A DNA stretch of 64,000 nucleotides from Leclercia adecarboxylata. Its GTDB lineage: Bacteria > Pseudomonadota > Gammaproteobacteria > Enterobacterales > Enterobacteriaceae. The position numbers were made by a program, and so were the translations under genes. Positions 45,164-53,901 of this stretch are shown one piece after another. The stretch is from NCBI RefSeq assembly GCF_006171285.1, contig NZ_CP040895.1:30636-94635 (forward strand), given 5' to 3'. Under the pieces are notes generated by a model that saw only the letters and a list, made by a program, of their open reading frames with translations, had not been told where the DNA came from and made no database searches. Each line of letters opens with the position of its first letter. Positions within the stretch are counted from its first letter, which is position 1.

Positions 45164-45505
45164 TATATCGGCTAAAGCACTCCGGTAGCTTGATTCACCC
45201 CACGGCCACGGCAGGATCTTGGCCGTCGCAAGCGCCAGGGGAAAATCTTCAGCTGCAAGCCTGAGTGATTTCATGTGCGTGTAATCCATCGCCCAGATGA
45301 TTTTTGTGAAGAAGAACTCGCGCTCGTTCATGTCCGGGCGCGCGTCCTGGCCCTCCGTGCCAACGGCCAGCAAGTAATCGGCCTGAATTGGCAGTATCAG
45401 CGCGCGTAGTAAGTCATGGATCGCCGGTTGCGGCAGTCTGCGCGCCAGATTAATTACCCGGTCGAACTTCAGTTTATCCTGCTTGCGCTTGTCGGTCTGC
45501 TCCAT
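45164..45505 (-). pseudogene. fipA: fipA, 5' part
   Basis: The first 114 codons: MEQTDKRKQDKLKFDRVINL then LPIQADYLLAVGTEGQDARP and MKSLRLAAEDFPLALATAKI up to SALADI, where the transposon begins. The start overlaps the traI stop (ATGA at 45502-45505), so fipA was translationally coupled to traI. Transcription from traI now reads into the transposon end (the open frame continues to 45140). See 37560-37849 for the other half. Confidence 0.82.
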
Positions 45506-48500
45506 CAGATTTCATGGCCCCCTTCTTCATGCTCATGCTCATGGGTGTGTTCTTTTCCGGTATGGCTCTGTTCCGCCTGAGACGTCTGCGGCATGGCGTA
45601 ATCGTCGTAAATGCTGCTGTCAAAGTCGTAGTCTGATGCTTCGGCATAATGCTCGTAATCGGCATACTCCTGCGCGCTCCACTGCTGATCGTCGGCAGCA
45701 GCATAATCATGGGCCAGTTCTGCATCATTTTGCTGTGCTTCATGACGCCGCAGGCCAACGGAATCATCCATAGGGTTCTGCTTAAGATGAAAGGCGTCCT
45801 CTGCGTTGCTCACCGGCTGATAATCAGTGCCGGTTGTCATGTTATGTTCATCGGGTTTCTGGTTAAACGCCATGCTTTCCCCCGTGGCTTCTGGCAGACC
45901 TTTTTCAGCTGATCGGGTTTCTAAACTGGTATCGCGGCCAATATCCTTAAACCTGGCCTCAAGCCCAAAGAAACGGTCAATTTCTGCGGCCGTGGTTTTC
46001 GGGCTGTCGCGGCTCACGCTCGATGCCAAAGATTTTTTATCGTCGGTAAAAATTTCCACCTCATGACGCGCACGCGAAATACCAACATAAAAAACGTCCT
46101 TAGAAGTGGTAAGCGATTTGGTATCTATGTTGAACAACACGCGATCACAGGTAAGCCCCTGGGATTTGTGGACGGTGGTTGCATAAGCATAGGAAAGATA
46201 AGAAGCCTGTTTTTTGTCCAGCTCAACCGTGCGCCCTTTTTTGTCCTCAAGCGTCAGTTTTTCACCCTCCACGGTTTTCACCGTGAAGCGGTCGCCGTTG
46301 GCAACGTCCAGCGTTTTATCGTTACGCGTTACCATGACCTTATCGCCCGGCGCCAGTTCGGCGCTGACTGCCTGGTATACAGACAGCTTGGTGTGTGTAC
46401 GCGGGCTGAAAGCGATCTGCTCACCGCTGCTGCTTTCAACCGTCAATTTGTTGCCCGGCCCGGTATCAAGAACCTGGTAAGACTCGCCCCGCTTCATACC
46501 ATTTTTGTAATCCTGTTCGGGGATAATGATTTGCCCTTTACTGAAATAACGGCTGTCGCGGCGTTCCGCCTGTGTCGAATCCACGCGGTCAAGTAGCGTG
46601 AACGTTTCGCCGGTTCCGGCAAGCCCCAGATTGCCCCGGATGTAGTCATTGAGGGTTTTGCGTGAGGCGTTCGTACCAGAGATTATCAGGGTGGCATCCT
46701 GTTGTTCTGAGGACAGAGACAGGTAGCGATCGGCAAGTTGAGCGAGTCGGGGCGCTTCTTCCTTCAGTTCGTTCACGCCGGTGATATTTTTCAGGGCGCG
46801 CGCGGCATTACCTTCAGCGGCATACTTAACCGCCTCAAGCAAAACTTCATTCTTCTGTCGCTGAATGTCTTTCATGTAGCTGGTCTGCATACCTGCTTTA
46901 ATCAGCTGCTCAAAAGGCTTACCGGCTTCTACCGCTTTCGTCTGTGACGTATCCCCCAGGAATACCGCGCGAGCGTTATGCTTCTCGATCACCTCCATCA
47001 GCTGTTTCATCTGCCGGGCGGGTATAACCCCGGCTTCATCAATGAATACGACTGATTTTTCATCCAGCTTTTTATCCTTCGCTTTGAGGAAGGCGGCAAC
47101 GGTGCGGGCCGGTAATCCATCATCTTCAAGCGCTTTTTTCTGTGTCCCATAGGGGGCCAGCGCCGTGACCTTCAGCCCTTGTGACTCCAGCAGCTCTTTA
47201 GCGGCCATCGTCATATAGCTTTTACCGGTACCGGCGTAACCATGTGCGGCCACAAAACGATCTTTGCTCGTCACAATTTCTGTAACTGCGCGCATCTGCT
47301 CATTCTTGAGGGTTTTCCCGGCGAGCAGCTGGCCTGCAATCTCTGCGGTCAGCTGTCGCGGCATCTGCCCCCGGCCGCGTGATTCGATAGTCAGAATGGA
47401 ACGCTCAAGGCGAATACCCTCCACGGTAGTGACGCGGTGGCTGGTCTTTTTAAGCCTGCCGTTTTTAATACCATCATCTACCGCAAAACGGGCTTTATCC
47501 GCACGCATCCCGCTATTCGTCAGCGAGTCGATCCACTCTTTGCGCGTCAGAGTTTCGGCCATAACTGAAGCACCGACCTTCAGCGTTGATTGATACCGGG
47601 CTTCGCCCTCGATGATGGCGCCCTTCTGTACCGCCTTCAGGTACGCTTTTTCAACATCGGCCATTGTGGCATGGCCCAGCACCTGCTTATTAGCGATCTG
47701 AATCAGCTTCTGGCGTTCAAAGCTGGCATCGCGCTCTGACAGCGACTTAACTGCAAACTGGATAGCCCGGTCAGCTTTAACCTCAGGGCTGGTAAAATCC
47801 GGGGCCATGTTGCGCGCAATATCAGCCTCCAGAGGTTTACCGTGTCCCTGCCATTCACGGTTATCAAAATCAATGCCTAGCGTTTTGGCGCGGCTGGCCC
47901 ATTCCTGGTGAATTTCTTCACGGGAATGCTCTGTTTTCTTTTCACGCGTCGCCATCGAGACGCGGCTTTTCGTCTGAGCATCGGCGGTTTCCCGCGTCAG
48001 GCCCATTGCAGCGAGTCCCTTTTCAATTTGCTCCGACCGGCGGGAAAAAGCGCGAATCTGTTCGTCTGAAAAATGGGCCATATCGAACGTGTTATTTTTG
48101 CTGTTGTAACGCAGCTCATAACCGGCTTTGGTCAACTCCAGCGCCAGCTCCTGTTTGTAAACATCGCCCAGGTGCATTTTGTTACGCATCAGCTCATCAT
48201 TTTTGAGCGCGCGCCACTGGCCGTCCTCGCGCTGGGTCATGTTCATGACAAAAGCGTGGGTGTGCAAATCAGGATCTAGCGCCCTGGACGTTTCGTGGCG
48301 AAAAGTAGCGACGACAAGGTTATTGGTATTCTGGGTTACTGATTTCCCCTGGCGAGTCGTCCGGGCCTGCGCGAGTTTTTCAGCTTCACGCACAGCAGCG
48401 GCAACAGCTTTTTCATGAGCCTCGATAATGGTTTTATCGCCGTGTATCAGCGCCTGCATGGATACCCCTTTAGGCGCTGAAAACGTCAGGTCGTAGCCCA

Positions 48501-48741
48501 GACGCTCTTTTTTGGCATCACCCACGTGTCGCTGCATATGCGTGAAGGTATCTATCTCTCCGACAAGCAGCTCTTTAAACCGGGCTGATTCAACGTCCCC
48601 GGATAAGCCGAGGGCTTCAGCTCCGGTTCCCTGCCAGGACGTGAATGATGAATCCTTACTGTAGTAATCATCCTTTGCATCAGAGTAGTAGCCCACAACG
48701 CTAGTGACGTTCTGGCGGGTAATCGTGGTTATATCAAGCAT
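45505..48741 (-). CDS. traI: TraI, MobF relaxase-helicase
   Basis: 1078 residues, like R388 TrwC. N-terminal relaxase with tyrosines Tyr18 and Tyr26/27 (VVGYYSDAKDDYYSKD) and the metal-binding HxHxH region (RALDPDLHTHAFVMNMTQRE). A helicase of the RecD/TraI type follows: Walker A VAAHGYAGTGKSYMT near residue 500, SVVFIDEAGVIPARQMKQLM, and YAYATTVHKSQGLTCDRVLF near 870. It nicks oriT, stays bound to the 5' end, is exported, and unwinds DNA. An acidic His/Glu-rich tail ends the protein. Confidence 0.95.
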   Translation of the reverse strand: MLDITTITRQNVTSVVGYYSDAKDDYYSKDSSFTSWQGTGAEALGLSGDVESARFKELLVGEIDTFTHMQRHVGDAKKERLGYDLTFSAPKGVSMQALIHGDKTIIEAHEKAVAAAVREAEKLAQARTTRQGKSVTQNTNNLVVATFRHETSRALDPDLHTHAFVMNMTQREDGQWRALKNDELMRNKMHLGDVYKQELALELTKAGYELRYNSKNNTFDMAHFSDEQIRAFSRRSEQIEKGLAAMGLTRETADAQTKSRVSMATREKKTEHSREEIHQEWASRAKTLGIDFDNREWQGHGKPLEADIARNMAPDFTSPEVKADRAIQFAVKSLSERDASFERQKLIQIANKQVLGHATMADVEKAYLKAVQKGAIIEGEARYQSTLKVGASVMAETLTRKEWIDSLTNSGMRADKARFAVDDGIKNGRLKKTSHRVTTVEGIRLERSILTIESRGRGQMPRQLTAEIAGQLLAGKTLKNEQMRAVTEIVTSKDRFVAAHGYAGTGKSYMTMAAKELLESQGLKVTALAPYGTQKKALEDDGLPARTVAAFLKAKDKKLDEKSVVFIDEAGVIPARQMKQLMEVIEKHNARAVFLGDTSQTKAVEAGKPFEQLIKAGMQTSYMKDIQRQKNEVLLEAVKYAAEGNAARALKNITGVNELKEEAPRLAQLADRYLSLSSEQQDATLIISGTNASRKTLNDYIRGNLGLAGTGETFTLLDRVDSTQAERRDSRYFSKGQIIIPEQDYKNGMKRGESYQVLDTGPGNKLTVESSSGEQIAFSPRTHTKLSVYQAVSAELAPGDKVMVTRNDKTLDVANGDRFTVKTVEGEKLTLEDKKGRTVELDKKQASYLSYAYATTVHKSQGLTCDRVLFNIDTKSLTTSKDVFYVGISRARHEVEIFTDDKKSLASSVSRDSPKTTAAEIDRFFGLEARFKDIGRDTSLETRSAEKGLPEATGESMAFNQKPDEHNMTTGTDYQPVSNAEDAFHLKQNPMDDSVGLRRHEAQQNDAELAHDYAAADDQQWSAQEYADYEHYAEASDYDFDSSIYDDYAMPQTSQAEQSHTGKEHTHEHEHEEGGHEI

Positions 48742-50270
48742 CAGATCTCCCTCAGTTCAATGCCAGGAACAGGGTTTTTGCGATGGTATTTAACGTGTTT
48801 AGCCTTGAACTTAGCGACGGGCATATCACCAGGCAACGCCAGATAGCCGGTGAGGTTTGGCAACATTGATATTTCGGTAGGCGTTACGGCACGAACAACT
48901 TTAACGTCGCGGCGTTTACGGACAATCCAGGGCTTCTGAGGATCGGATTCTTTACGCTCAACTTCGCCTTCTATCTCACCGAGTGAGCGCGACATTTGAT
49001 CCAACGTTTCATCACCGAGACGGCTGCCGCCCAGCACGATGTTAGAACGCATGTTAGCCAGAATTGTCTGAGCCATATCCCGACCATAAACCTTAACCAG
49101 CTGAGAATAGGTTTGATAGCCAGCATAAACACACAGACCGCTTTTACGCCCTTTGGTCAGTGCATCGTTGAGGTTTGGCAGAAACTGGAGTGATTCCAGC
49201 TCGTCAATAAATACATTAATGCGGCTTTCTTTTTCACCCATACCCAGCACGATAGAAAAAATCGAATCCAGCCAGCAGGAAATTAGCGGATTAAGTGACC
49301 TTTTCATTTCTTCCTGCCAGGTGATAAACAGGGTTCCCGGCTTTCCATCATCAAGCCAGTCACGCAGGGAAAAATTACCTTCCGGCATTTTCAAATGTGG
49401 GGCAAGATTCTTACTGAGAACAAATCGCGCGCTTCCAACTGCTTTTTCAGACCCGGAAAAAATAGCTTCGGCAGGCGTCCCCATTAAAAATTCTTTTAAT
49501 TTTTTCTGGTCAACGTTACAGGCCCAGTGAATAACTTCTTCCATAGTTACTGTGCTATATAGGCTGTGAAGTTTTTTCGAAACTTCACTAAAAATAAGAC
49601 GGCCATAGCCGAACCATTCTTCAGTAGCCATATCAGGGCTTTCCTGAACAATAGAGTTCACTAAGCGCTCGTAATCATATGAACGGCGAATTTCATTGAA
49701 AAACACCCAGCCTTCAGTGCGTTTATCATAGGCGTTTAAAATAACATCGCCGGGACGATAGAAATTCTTTAAGAAGCCCCCATTTGGATCTAAAGCAATA
49801 TTTTTGCCGCCTCTAATGATGCTCTTAAATAACAGTTCATTGAAAATTGTGGTTTTACCAGTACCGGTTGTACCGGCAATCGAAAAATGCAAGTTCTCAG
49901 CGTATGTAGGTATGGGGATATTAGCCACGGTTAACTGGTTGACACCTCTTTCGCGTGTTTTATCAGCGAGTGTTCTGGCGCGAACAAGCTCTGTACCACG
50001 ATAAATCTTTTTGAATCTTTCGCCTTTAAACACGCGTGATTTATCATAAATGATAAAAGCGATCAGACCGCCAACACCAATAAACCAGCCAGCAATTAAA
50101 GCTGACCATAAAGGCCATAGCGAAAAAGTATTCTTAACCAGATACGGAATCAGGTATTTAGCCGTGGATGGATCAATACCGTAGGTAAATTTTGCAACTA
50201 GAAACCATACCATCACTGGAGGCAAAGTAATTGCAAATAAAAATGCTAAGCCTCTTTCTCTATCGTCCAT
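48741..50270 (-). CDS. traJ: TraJ, VirD4-like coupling protein
   Basis: 509 residues from ATG 50270, which has GGAG upstream and directly follows traK; a longer frame to 50318 overlaps traK. Two membrane helices near residues 10-30 and 55-80 (FLFAITLPPVMVWFLVAKF; WSALIAGWFIGVGGLIAFII). Walker A AGTTGTGKTTIFNELLFK at about 132-149; Walker B SRINVFIDELESLQFLPNLN. It links the relaxosome to the secretion channel, like R388 TrwB. The stop overlaps the traI start. Confidence 0.95.
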   Translation of the reverse strand: MDDRERGLAFLFAITLPPVMVWFLVAKFTYGIDPSTAKYLIPYLVKNTFSLWPLWSALIAGWFIGVGGLIAFIIYDKSRVFKGERFKKIYRGTELVRARTLADKTRERGVNQLTVANIPIPTYAENLHFSIAGTTGTGKTTIFNELLFKSIIRGGKNIALDPNGGFLKNFYRPGDVILNAYDKRTEGWVFFNEIRRSYDYERLVNSIVQESPDMATEEWFGYGRLIFSEVSKKLHSLYSTVTMEEVIHWACNVDQKKLKEFLMGTPAEAIFSGSEKAVGSARFVLSKNLAPHLKMPEGNFSLRDWLDDGKPGTLFITWQEEMKRSLNPLISCWLDSIFSIVLGMGEKESRINVFIDELESLQFLPNLNDALTKGRKSGLCVYAGYQTYSQLVKVYGRDMAQTILANMRSNIVLGGSRLGDETLDQMSRSLGEIEGEVERKESDPQKPWIVRKRRDVKVVRAVTPTEISMLPNLTGYLALPGDMPVAKFKAKHVKYHRKNPVPGIELREI

Positions 50271-50271
50271 T

Positions 50272-50688
50272 TCAGCGCTCCTTTTTTGGTTCCCAGACTT
50301 TGTAGCCGTTACGTTCAACCTCTGCTTTTGCCGCTTTGGTTTTGCCCGGTTCTGCTATCGAGCGCAGGAGGATTAGCGTTTCAATAGCGAGTGATTCATG
50401 CAACATCATCTGTCCTGCCGGTGGGAATTTTACGCCAGATAGCGTTTCGGTTATTGCCTTCAGCTCATCGCGCAGTGGGCCAAAATCCGCATCTGAAGCA
50501 CGGTCAAAAAGATAATCCAGTTTGCGATTTACGTCGCTCAGCCGGTCGGCAACTATTTTCAACCCGGACTCCCGATCACCTGGGCCAGCTTCAATGCAGC
50601 GCCGCAGATAATCTGACCGATTACCTCCTGAAACCAGGTCTATATAGGCCAAAAGTTCATCTGATACTTTTGCGGTTATTATTGGCAT
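50272..50688 (-). CDS. traK: TraK, relaxosome accessory DNA-binding protein
   Basis: 138 residues. The N-terminal part (MPIITAKVSDELLAYIDLVS GGNRSDYLRRCIEAG) is a ribbon-helix-helix domain like R388 TrwA. The C-terminal part is helical. It binds oriT, helps TraI, and represses its own operon in related systems. First gene of the minus-strand traK-traJ-traI-fipA operon, beside oriT. Confidence 0.88.
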   Translation of the reverse strand: MPIITAKVSDELLAYIDLVSGGNRSDYLRRCIEAGPGDRESGLKIVADRLSDVNRKLDYLFDRASDADFGPLRDELKAITETLSGVKFPPAGQMMLHESLAIETLILLRSIAEPGKTKAAKAEVERNGYKVWEPKKER

Positions 50689-50699
50689 TCAGTCCTCAC

Positions 50700-51000
50700 A
50701 TTGTGCATTTTTTAAACAAAAAATTGGGATCTAACAAGCTGAAATCTTAGTATTACCAAAGTAATAAAGCAAACTCATTATAAAACAATGAGTTATTGGG
50801 TGTTTTTAATACCTAATTATTACCGAATATTGTTGCTATTTATTTTTTTATCTTTTAAATCAGTATGATAGCGTGATTTATCGCGCTGCGTTAGGTGTAT
50901 AGCAGGTTAAGGGATAAAAAATCATCTTTTTTGGTAGGGGCGATCTACGTAGGTTAAGGACTAACTGGCTAAAAAGCGTTCAATATTCCGTATTCATGCT
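50700..51000. other. oriT: oriT region
   Basis: Gene-free 300 bp between traK and the StbA boxes, rich in AT and small repeats, as in IncN and IncW oriT. The nic-like core gcgctgcgttaggtgtatag at 50883-50902 resembles the MobF nic sequence, with the inferred nick after tatag (about 50902/50903). Its inverted arm and TraK sites are not resolved here. The leading region lies to the right, as expected. Confidence 0.75.
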
Positions 51001-51012
51001 TGCATGAATACC

Positions 51013-51160
51013 AGTACAACAAAAGTACATCAAAATTACATCAAAATTACATCACTTGAAGGTTGACAGTACAACAAAATTACATCATTCTTTGGTCATG
51101 AGGTAGCCAGTACAACAAAAGTACATCAAAAGTACATCAAAATTACATCAAAATTACATC
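51013..51160 (+). repeat. StbA-type direct repeats (11-bp period)
   Basis: Eleven units of the form agtacaac, agtacatc or attacatc, spaced by aaa to an 11-bp period, in three clusters: 51013-51053 (4 units), 51068-51086 (2) and 51109-51160 (5). Each cluster opens with agtacaac. In R388, StbA binds such boxes upstream of its own gene to control positioning, stability and transfer; here they also lie directly upstream of stbA. Confidence 0.88.
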
Positions 51161-51178
51161 ATTCTAAATGAGGGTACT

Positions 51179-51598
51179 ATGAAGCCCAAAAGTATCAGGG
51201 CGGCACTTCAGTTGATGTTGCCGGAAATAGAAGAAATGCTGTCACTGGGAGTTTCCAGGGAGGAAATTTATAAGGCAGTTTCTGAACGCTTCGGCCTGGA
51301 AGGTGTGAACGTTCGTAGCTTTGATACGTCCCTATATAGAGCGCGGCAAATCCGGAAAAATGGAATGCACAATACACATGAAAGGATGCCGAACAATGAT
51401 GATAGTGTATTGCACAATACACAAAAAGGAGGTAGCGAGAAAGGTGCAGAGGAAAGTGTATTGCACAATACACAAACGCCGCCTGAGCCTGAACCGCAAG
51501 GAAGTGAAAAAAAAGAAAGTCCCGGCATTATTGATAAAGAGTTCTTCAATAAAATCAGTGAAGATTTCGACCCTAAGATGTTCAATAAAAAATTCTGA
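51179..51598 (+). CDS. stbA: StbA, plasmid stability DNA-binding protein
   Basis: 139 residues. The N-terminal HTH region (MLPEIEEMLSLGVSREEIYK AVSERFG) binds the upstream repeats, by homology to R388 StbA. The C-terminal half is low-complexity and contains two SVLHNTQ repeats whose coding DNA is an 18-bp palindrome (51405-51422 and 51456-51473). StbA opposes conjugation and favours vertical inheritance in R388. Confidence 0.88.
   Translation: MKPKSIRAALQLMLPEIEEMLSLGVSREEIYKAVSERFGLEGVNVRSFDTSLYRARQIRKNGMHNTHERMPNNDDSVLHNTQKGGSEKGAEESVLHNTQTPPEPEPQGSEKKESPGIIDKEFFNKISEDFDPKMFNKKF
51405..51473. promoter_or_regulatory. two perfect 18-bp palindromes inside stbA
   Basis: gtgtattgcacaatacac at 51405-51422 and 51456-51473, 51 bp apart. 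A half-matching copy is at 51365-51380, and a 17/18 match lies before the SprT-like gene at 62260-62277. Perfect palindromes repeated in a coding sequence suggest an operator rather than chance. Confidence 0.65.
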
Positions 51599-51606
51599 GG
51601 TGATTT

Positions 51607-52323
51607 ATGAAAGTAGCGGTAATTAATTACAGTGGCAGCGTTGGTAAAACCTTAATTTCATCCTACCTGTTAGCCCCGCGTCTGACTGGAGCAAAATTCT
51701 ATGCGGTTGAAACTATCAACCAGTCTGCTTCCGATCTGGGGATTGAGAATGTTTCCATTTTTAAAGGTGATGACTTTTCACGGTTGATTGAAGATATTGT
51801 TTTTGAAGATGCCGGGATTATTGATATTGGTGCGTCAAACGTAGAAGCGTTCCTGATGGCAATGTCCCGCTTTGACAGTGGCGCGAATGAATTTGATAAG
51901 TATGTAATCCCGGTTACGCCTGATAATAAGGCCATTGATGAAAGCCTGAAAACAGCACATACGTTAAGTAAGGCAGGTGTAAGCAGCGATAAAATCATCT
52001 TTGTTCCAAACCGCATTAGTCCAGATAGTGAAGTAGAGGATGTACTGGCGCCGGTATTTGAATTTGTCAAACGAACGAAAGTTGGCAAAATCAGCAAGAA
52101 ATCTGTTATTTATAACAGTGAAGTTTTCGAATATCTCGCGTATCACCGTATCTCATTCGAAGCATTGACCGCTGAAGATCCAGAAGAATTTAAAGCCCGC
52201 GCTAAACAAACAACGGATGCTGACGAGCGCAAAAAACTGGCCCGCCGTTATACCTACATGAAACAGGCAATTCCTGTTAAAGCTAATCTCGATAAAGCAT
52301 ATGCGGCTTTAATGGGAGAATAA
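51607..52323 (+). CDS. stbB: StbB, ParA-like ATPase
   Basis: 238 residues with a deviant P-loop near the N terminus (VAVINYSGSVGKTLISSYLL, Gly-Lys-Thr at about 13-15), then IIDIGASNVEAFLMAM (Walker B/A' region) and VIPVTPDNKAIDESLKTAHT. It belongs to the ParA/MinD-like group, needed for conjugation in R388 when StbA is absent. It follows stbA by eight bases. Confidence 0.9.
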   Translation: MKVAVINYSGSVGKTLISSYLLAPRLTGAKFYAVETINQSASDLGIENVSIFKGDDFSRLIEDIVFEDAGIIDIGASNVEAFLMAMSRFDSGANEFDKYVIPVTPDNKAIDESLKTAHTLSKAGVSSDKIIFVPNRISPDSEVEDVLAPVFEFVKRTKVGKISKKSVIYNSEVFEYLAYHRISFEALTAEDPEEFKARAKQTTDADERKKLARRYTYMKQAIPVKANLDKAYAALMGE

Positions 52324-52324
52324 A

Positions 52325-52693
52325 ATGGAAAAGCAGCCAGATAAATTTGAAGTTCTGATGGATTGGTTTTTAGGTGACGCGAAGGAAATCACCGCAAGTC
52401 AGAAAGAAATGACTGAGATACTTTCTGCGCTTTCGGAAAAGCTGGCAAAAGACACCGAAAGTTTAGGAGAGACGGCAGACTCTCTTAAACGGACTTTAGT
52501 AGAAAACCAGCGTTCAATTAGCCTGGCAATTAGTGATGATGCTAAGGCGCGTGAGGAATTTCTGACGAAGTTCCGCCGCGCGCAGGCGTCCAGAGCTGAG
52601 ACGTTAACCCGTCAGATCCTTTTTATTACAGCTGGCTGCACTATTGTGGGCGCCGCCGTGGGTGCCGCGATAGCCATAATTCTACTGAGATAA
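52325..52693 (+). CDS. stbC: StbC, membrane protein of the stb operon
   Basis: 122 residues: a long helix (TEILSALSEKLAKDTESLGE) and a C-terminal membrane segment (ILFITAGCTIVGAAVGAAIA IILL). One base separates it from stbB. Its function is unknown in R388. A terminator follows at 52697. Confidence 0.82.
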   Translation: MEKQPDKFEVLMDWFLGDAKEITASQKEMTEILSALSEKLAKDTESLGETADSLKRTLVENQRSISLAISDDAKAREEFLTKFRRAQASRAETLTRQILFITAGCTIVGAAVGAAIAIILLR

Positions 52694-52696
52694 TGT

Positions 52697-52722
52697 AAAC
52701 CGGGCATGTCCCGGTTTTTTTT
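52697..52722 (+). terminator. terminator after stbC
   Basis: aaaccgggcatgtcccggtt followed by TTTTTT: a clear stem, short loop and T-run. Confidence 0.92.
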
Positions 52723-52723
52723 C

Positions 52724-52839
52724 AAGCGAAGCGCGGAGGCCGCAGGCCGGAGGCATTAGTGGCCGCCGCCCGAAGGGGCGAGACGCGTAGCGGCTCGATG
52801 CGCAGCACGGCAGAACGGCCCCGCAGGGGTAATGCCCGG
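52724..52839 (+). repeat. GC-rich repeat, copy 1
   Basis: About 116 bp beginning aagcgaagcgcggaggccgc and ending ccgcaggggtaatgcccgg, rich in small self-complementary blocks (ggaggccgcaggccgg; ggccccgcaggggtaatgcc). Related copies at 54384, 55667, 56245 and 58521, all on the plus strand. Confidence 0.85.
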
Positions 52840-52849
52840 TTTAATTCAA

Positions 52850-52862
52850 CGTGACAGTCACG
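52850..52862 (+). promoter_or_regulatory. palindromic operator CGTGACAGTCACG, copy 1
   Basis: A perfect 13-bp palindrome immediately before the ribosome-binding site (ggaggaa) of the gene at 52875. Other copies are inside that gene (52950-52966, extended to agcgtgacagtcacgct) and before the start of the gene at 59148-59552. Confidence 0.75.
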
Positions 52863-52874
52863 TGGAGGAAAAAT

Positions 52875-53219
52875 ATGAATGACCGACAGCGTGAACAAGC
52901 CCGTATTCGCCAGGCCCGGCGCCGCGCGCGACTCAAAGAGGAAGGCGCTAGCGTGACAGTCACGCTAACAAAACAGGAAGAAGCAATGTTACAGGAGCTT
53001 TGCCGGGTTCGTCGTCCAGGACGAACAGCCTATTCCACGAATGAGTTTTTCCAACTGCTGCTGATCCGAAACTGGCAACAGTGGCAGGAGCAAAAGGCGC
53101 AGCTGGGGAAATGCCAGGCTTGCGGAAAGCTGAAAGCGGAGGGAGGTTGCGGCGGCGAACGGCAGAGCGAAACCTTTAACTGCTGGCTAGCCGTCGAAGC
53201 AAACGAGCTTAATGTGTAG
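52875..53219 (+). CDS. small regulator-like protein of the leading region
   Basis: 114 residues from ATG 52875 (GGAGGAA upstream; a longer frame from 52851 starts within the palindrome). Arg-rich N terminus (RQREQARIRQARRRARLKEE), then a ribbon-helix-helix-like segment (ASVTVTLTKQEEAMLQELCR; TNEFFQLLLIRNWQQW), and a Cys-rich end (CQACGKLKAEGGCGGERQSE). Palindromes before and within the gene suggest autoregulation. pKM101 encodes leading-region regulators ArdK and ArdR; this could be one of them, which I cannot confirm. Confidence 0.6.
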   Translation: MNDRQREQARIRQARRRARLKEEGASVTVTLTKQEEAMLQELCRVRRPGRTAYSTNEFFQLLLIRNWQQWQEQKAQLGKCQACGKLKAEGGCGGERQSETFNCWLAVEANELNV

Positions 53220-53295
53220 TGTATTGTGCTATACAGAAATTGCCAAAAGCAGCGCGGAGTAATAACTGAAACGGCCGCGCAGCGGAAAGAAAAAA

Positions 53296-53320
53296 GCCCG
53301 GTCAATCCGGGTTTTTTTCT
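53296..53320. terminator. bidirectional hairpin between convergent genes
   Basis: aaaaaagcccggtcaatccg ggttttttt: a GC stem flanked by A and T runs, between the plus gene ending at 53219 and the minus gene ending at 53330. Confidence 0.85.
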
Positions 53321-53329
53321 TTCGGCGGC

Positions 53330-53650
53330 TCAGTAATCGTCTAGATCTCCGCAGCCCAGCGGGCAACAATTACGCTCAATACCGTGGCTGCAATAATCGT
53401 TTTCCCGATCCTGCCGGATTTCTTCCGCGATCTCGTCTTGGGTCAGATAGTCAAATTCACGCCGCGCTACCGCGATCAGTTCTTCCCGATACTCGGCCGG
53501 AACGCCAGCAAGATAGCCGTCAATAACCGCGCTCAGGCGGCGCTGATACAGTTCATAAATCAGGCCGCAGCGGGGCTGCTGTTCGCGCGCAAAACTCTCA
53601 CACTGGCGACGAAAATCTTCAAGAGTCTGCTCAAGGGTTTGTGTGGTCAT
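53330..53650 (-). CDS. small CUP-controlled protein, unknown
   Basis: 106 residues, acidic and helical (LEQTLEDFRRQCESFAREQQ; EYREELIAVARREFDYLTQD) with a C-terminal Cys/His cluster (YCSHGIERNCCPLGCGDLDD) that could bind zinc. I do not recognise the family. It lies downstream of the 59-residue gene and the first CUP promoter, so it probably enters the recipient among the early-expressed genes. An inverted repeat with T-run in the gap at 53296-53316 may terminate it. Confidence 0.65.
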   Translation of the reverse strand: MTTQTLEQTLEDFRRQCESFAREQQPRCGLIYELYQRRLSAVIDGYLAGVPAEYREELIAVARREFDYLTQDEIAEEIRQDRENDYCSHGIERNCCPLGCGDLDDY

Positions 53651-53704
53651 GTCGTTTGTCCTCGATCTTTCTGTTAAAGACCCGGCTTGGCCGGGTCGTC
53701 AGTG

Positions 53705-53884
53705 CTATTTAGTTTGTTGCAGCAGCTGGTCTAATTTTGCCGCCAGTGCATACGTCGATGTGAAAGCGCCTTGCAGGCGCTGATTAGGCAGCTGGTTGAA
53801 CGCTTCGAGGCAGGCGCGCAGCAATAATTCTTTCTGAGATTCGACTTCTTTTTTCAGCTGGGAAGGGGTGGTAACAGTGGTCAT
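53705..53884 (-). CDS. 59-residue CUP-controlled protein
   Basis: Starts MTTVTTPSQLKKEVESQKEL and ends AKLDQLLQQTK. Mostly helical and soluble. AAGGAGTAAGC lies just upstream of the ATG, and the CUP element starts about 18 bp further on, so this is the first gene after the CUP promoter at 53950-53978. A hairpin (gacccggcttggccgggtc, 53681-53699) separates it from the next gene. Function unknown. Confidence 0.7.
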   Translation of the reverse strand: MTTVTTPSQLKKEVESQKELLLRACLEAFNQLPNQRLQGAFTSTYALAAKLDQLLQQTK

Positions 53885-53901
53885 GCTTACTCCTTAGTGA
53901 T

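Noticed and set aside
51013..51160. CRISPR-like array
   Set aside because: Units are 8 bp at an 11-bp period with constant aaa spacers; this is a DNA-binding array next to stbA, not repeats with unique spacers.
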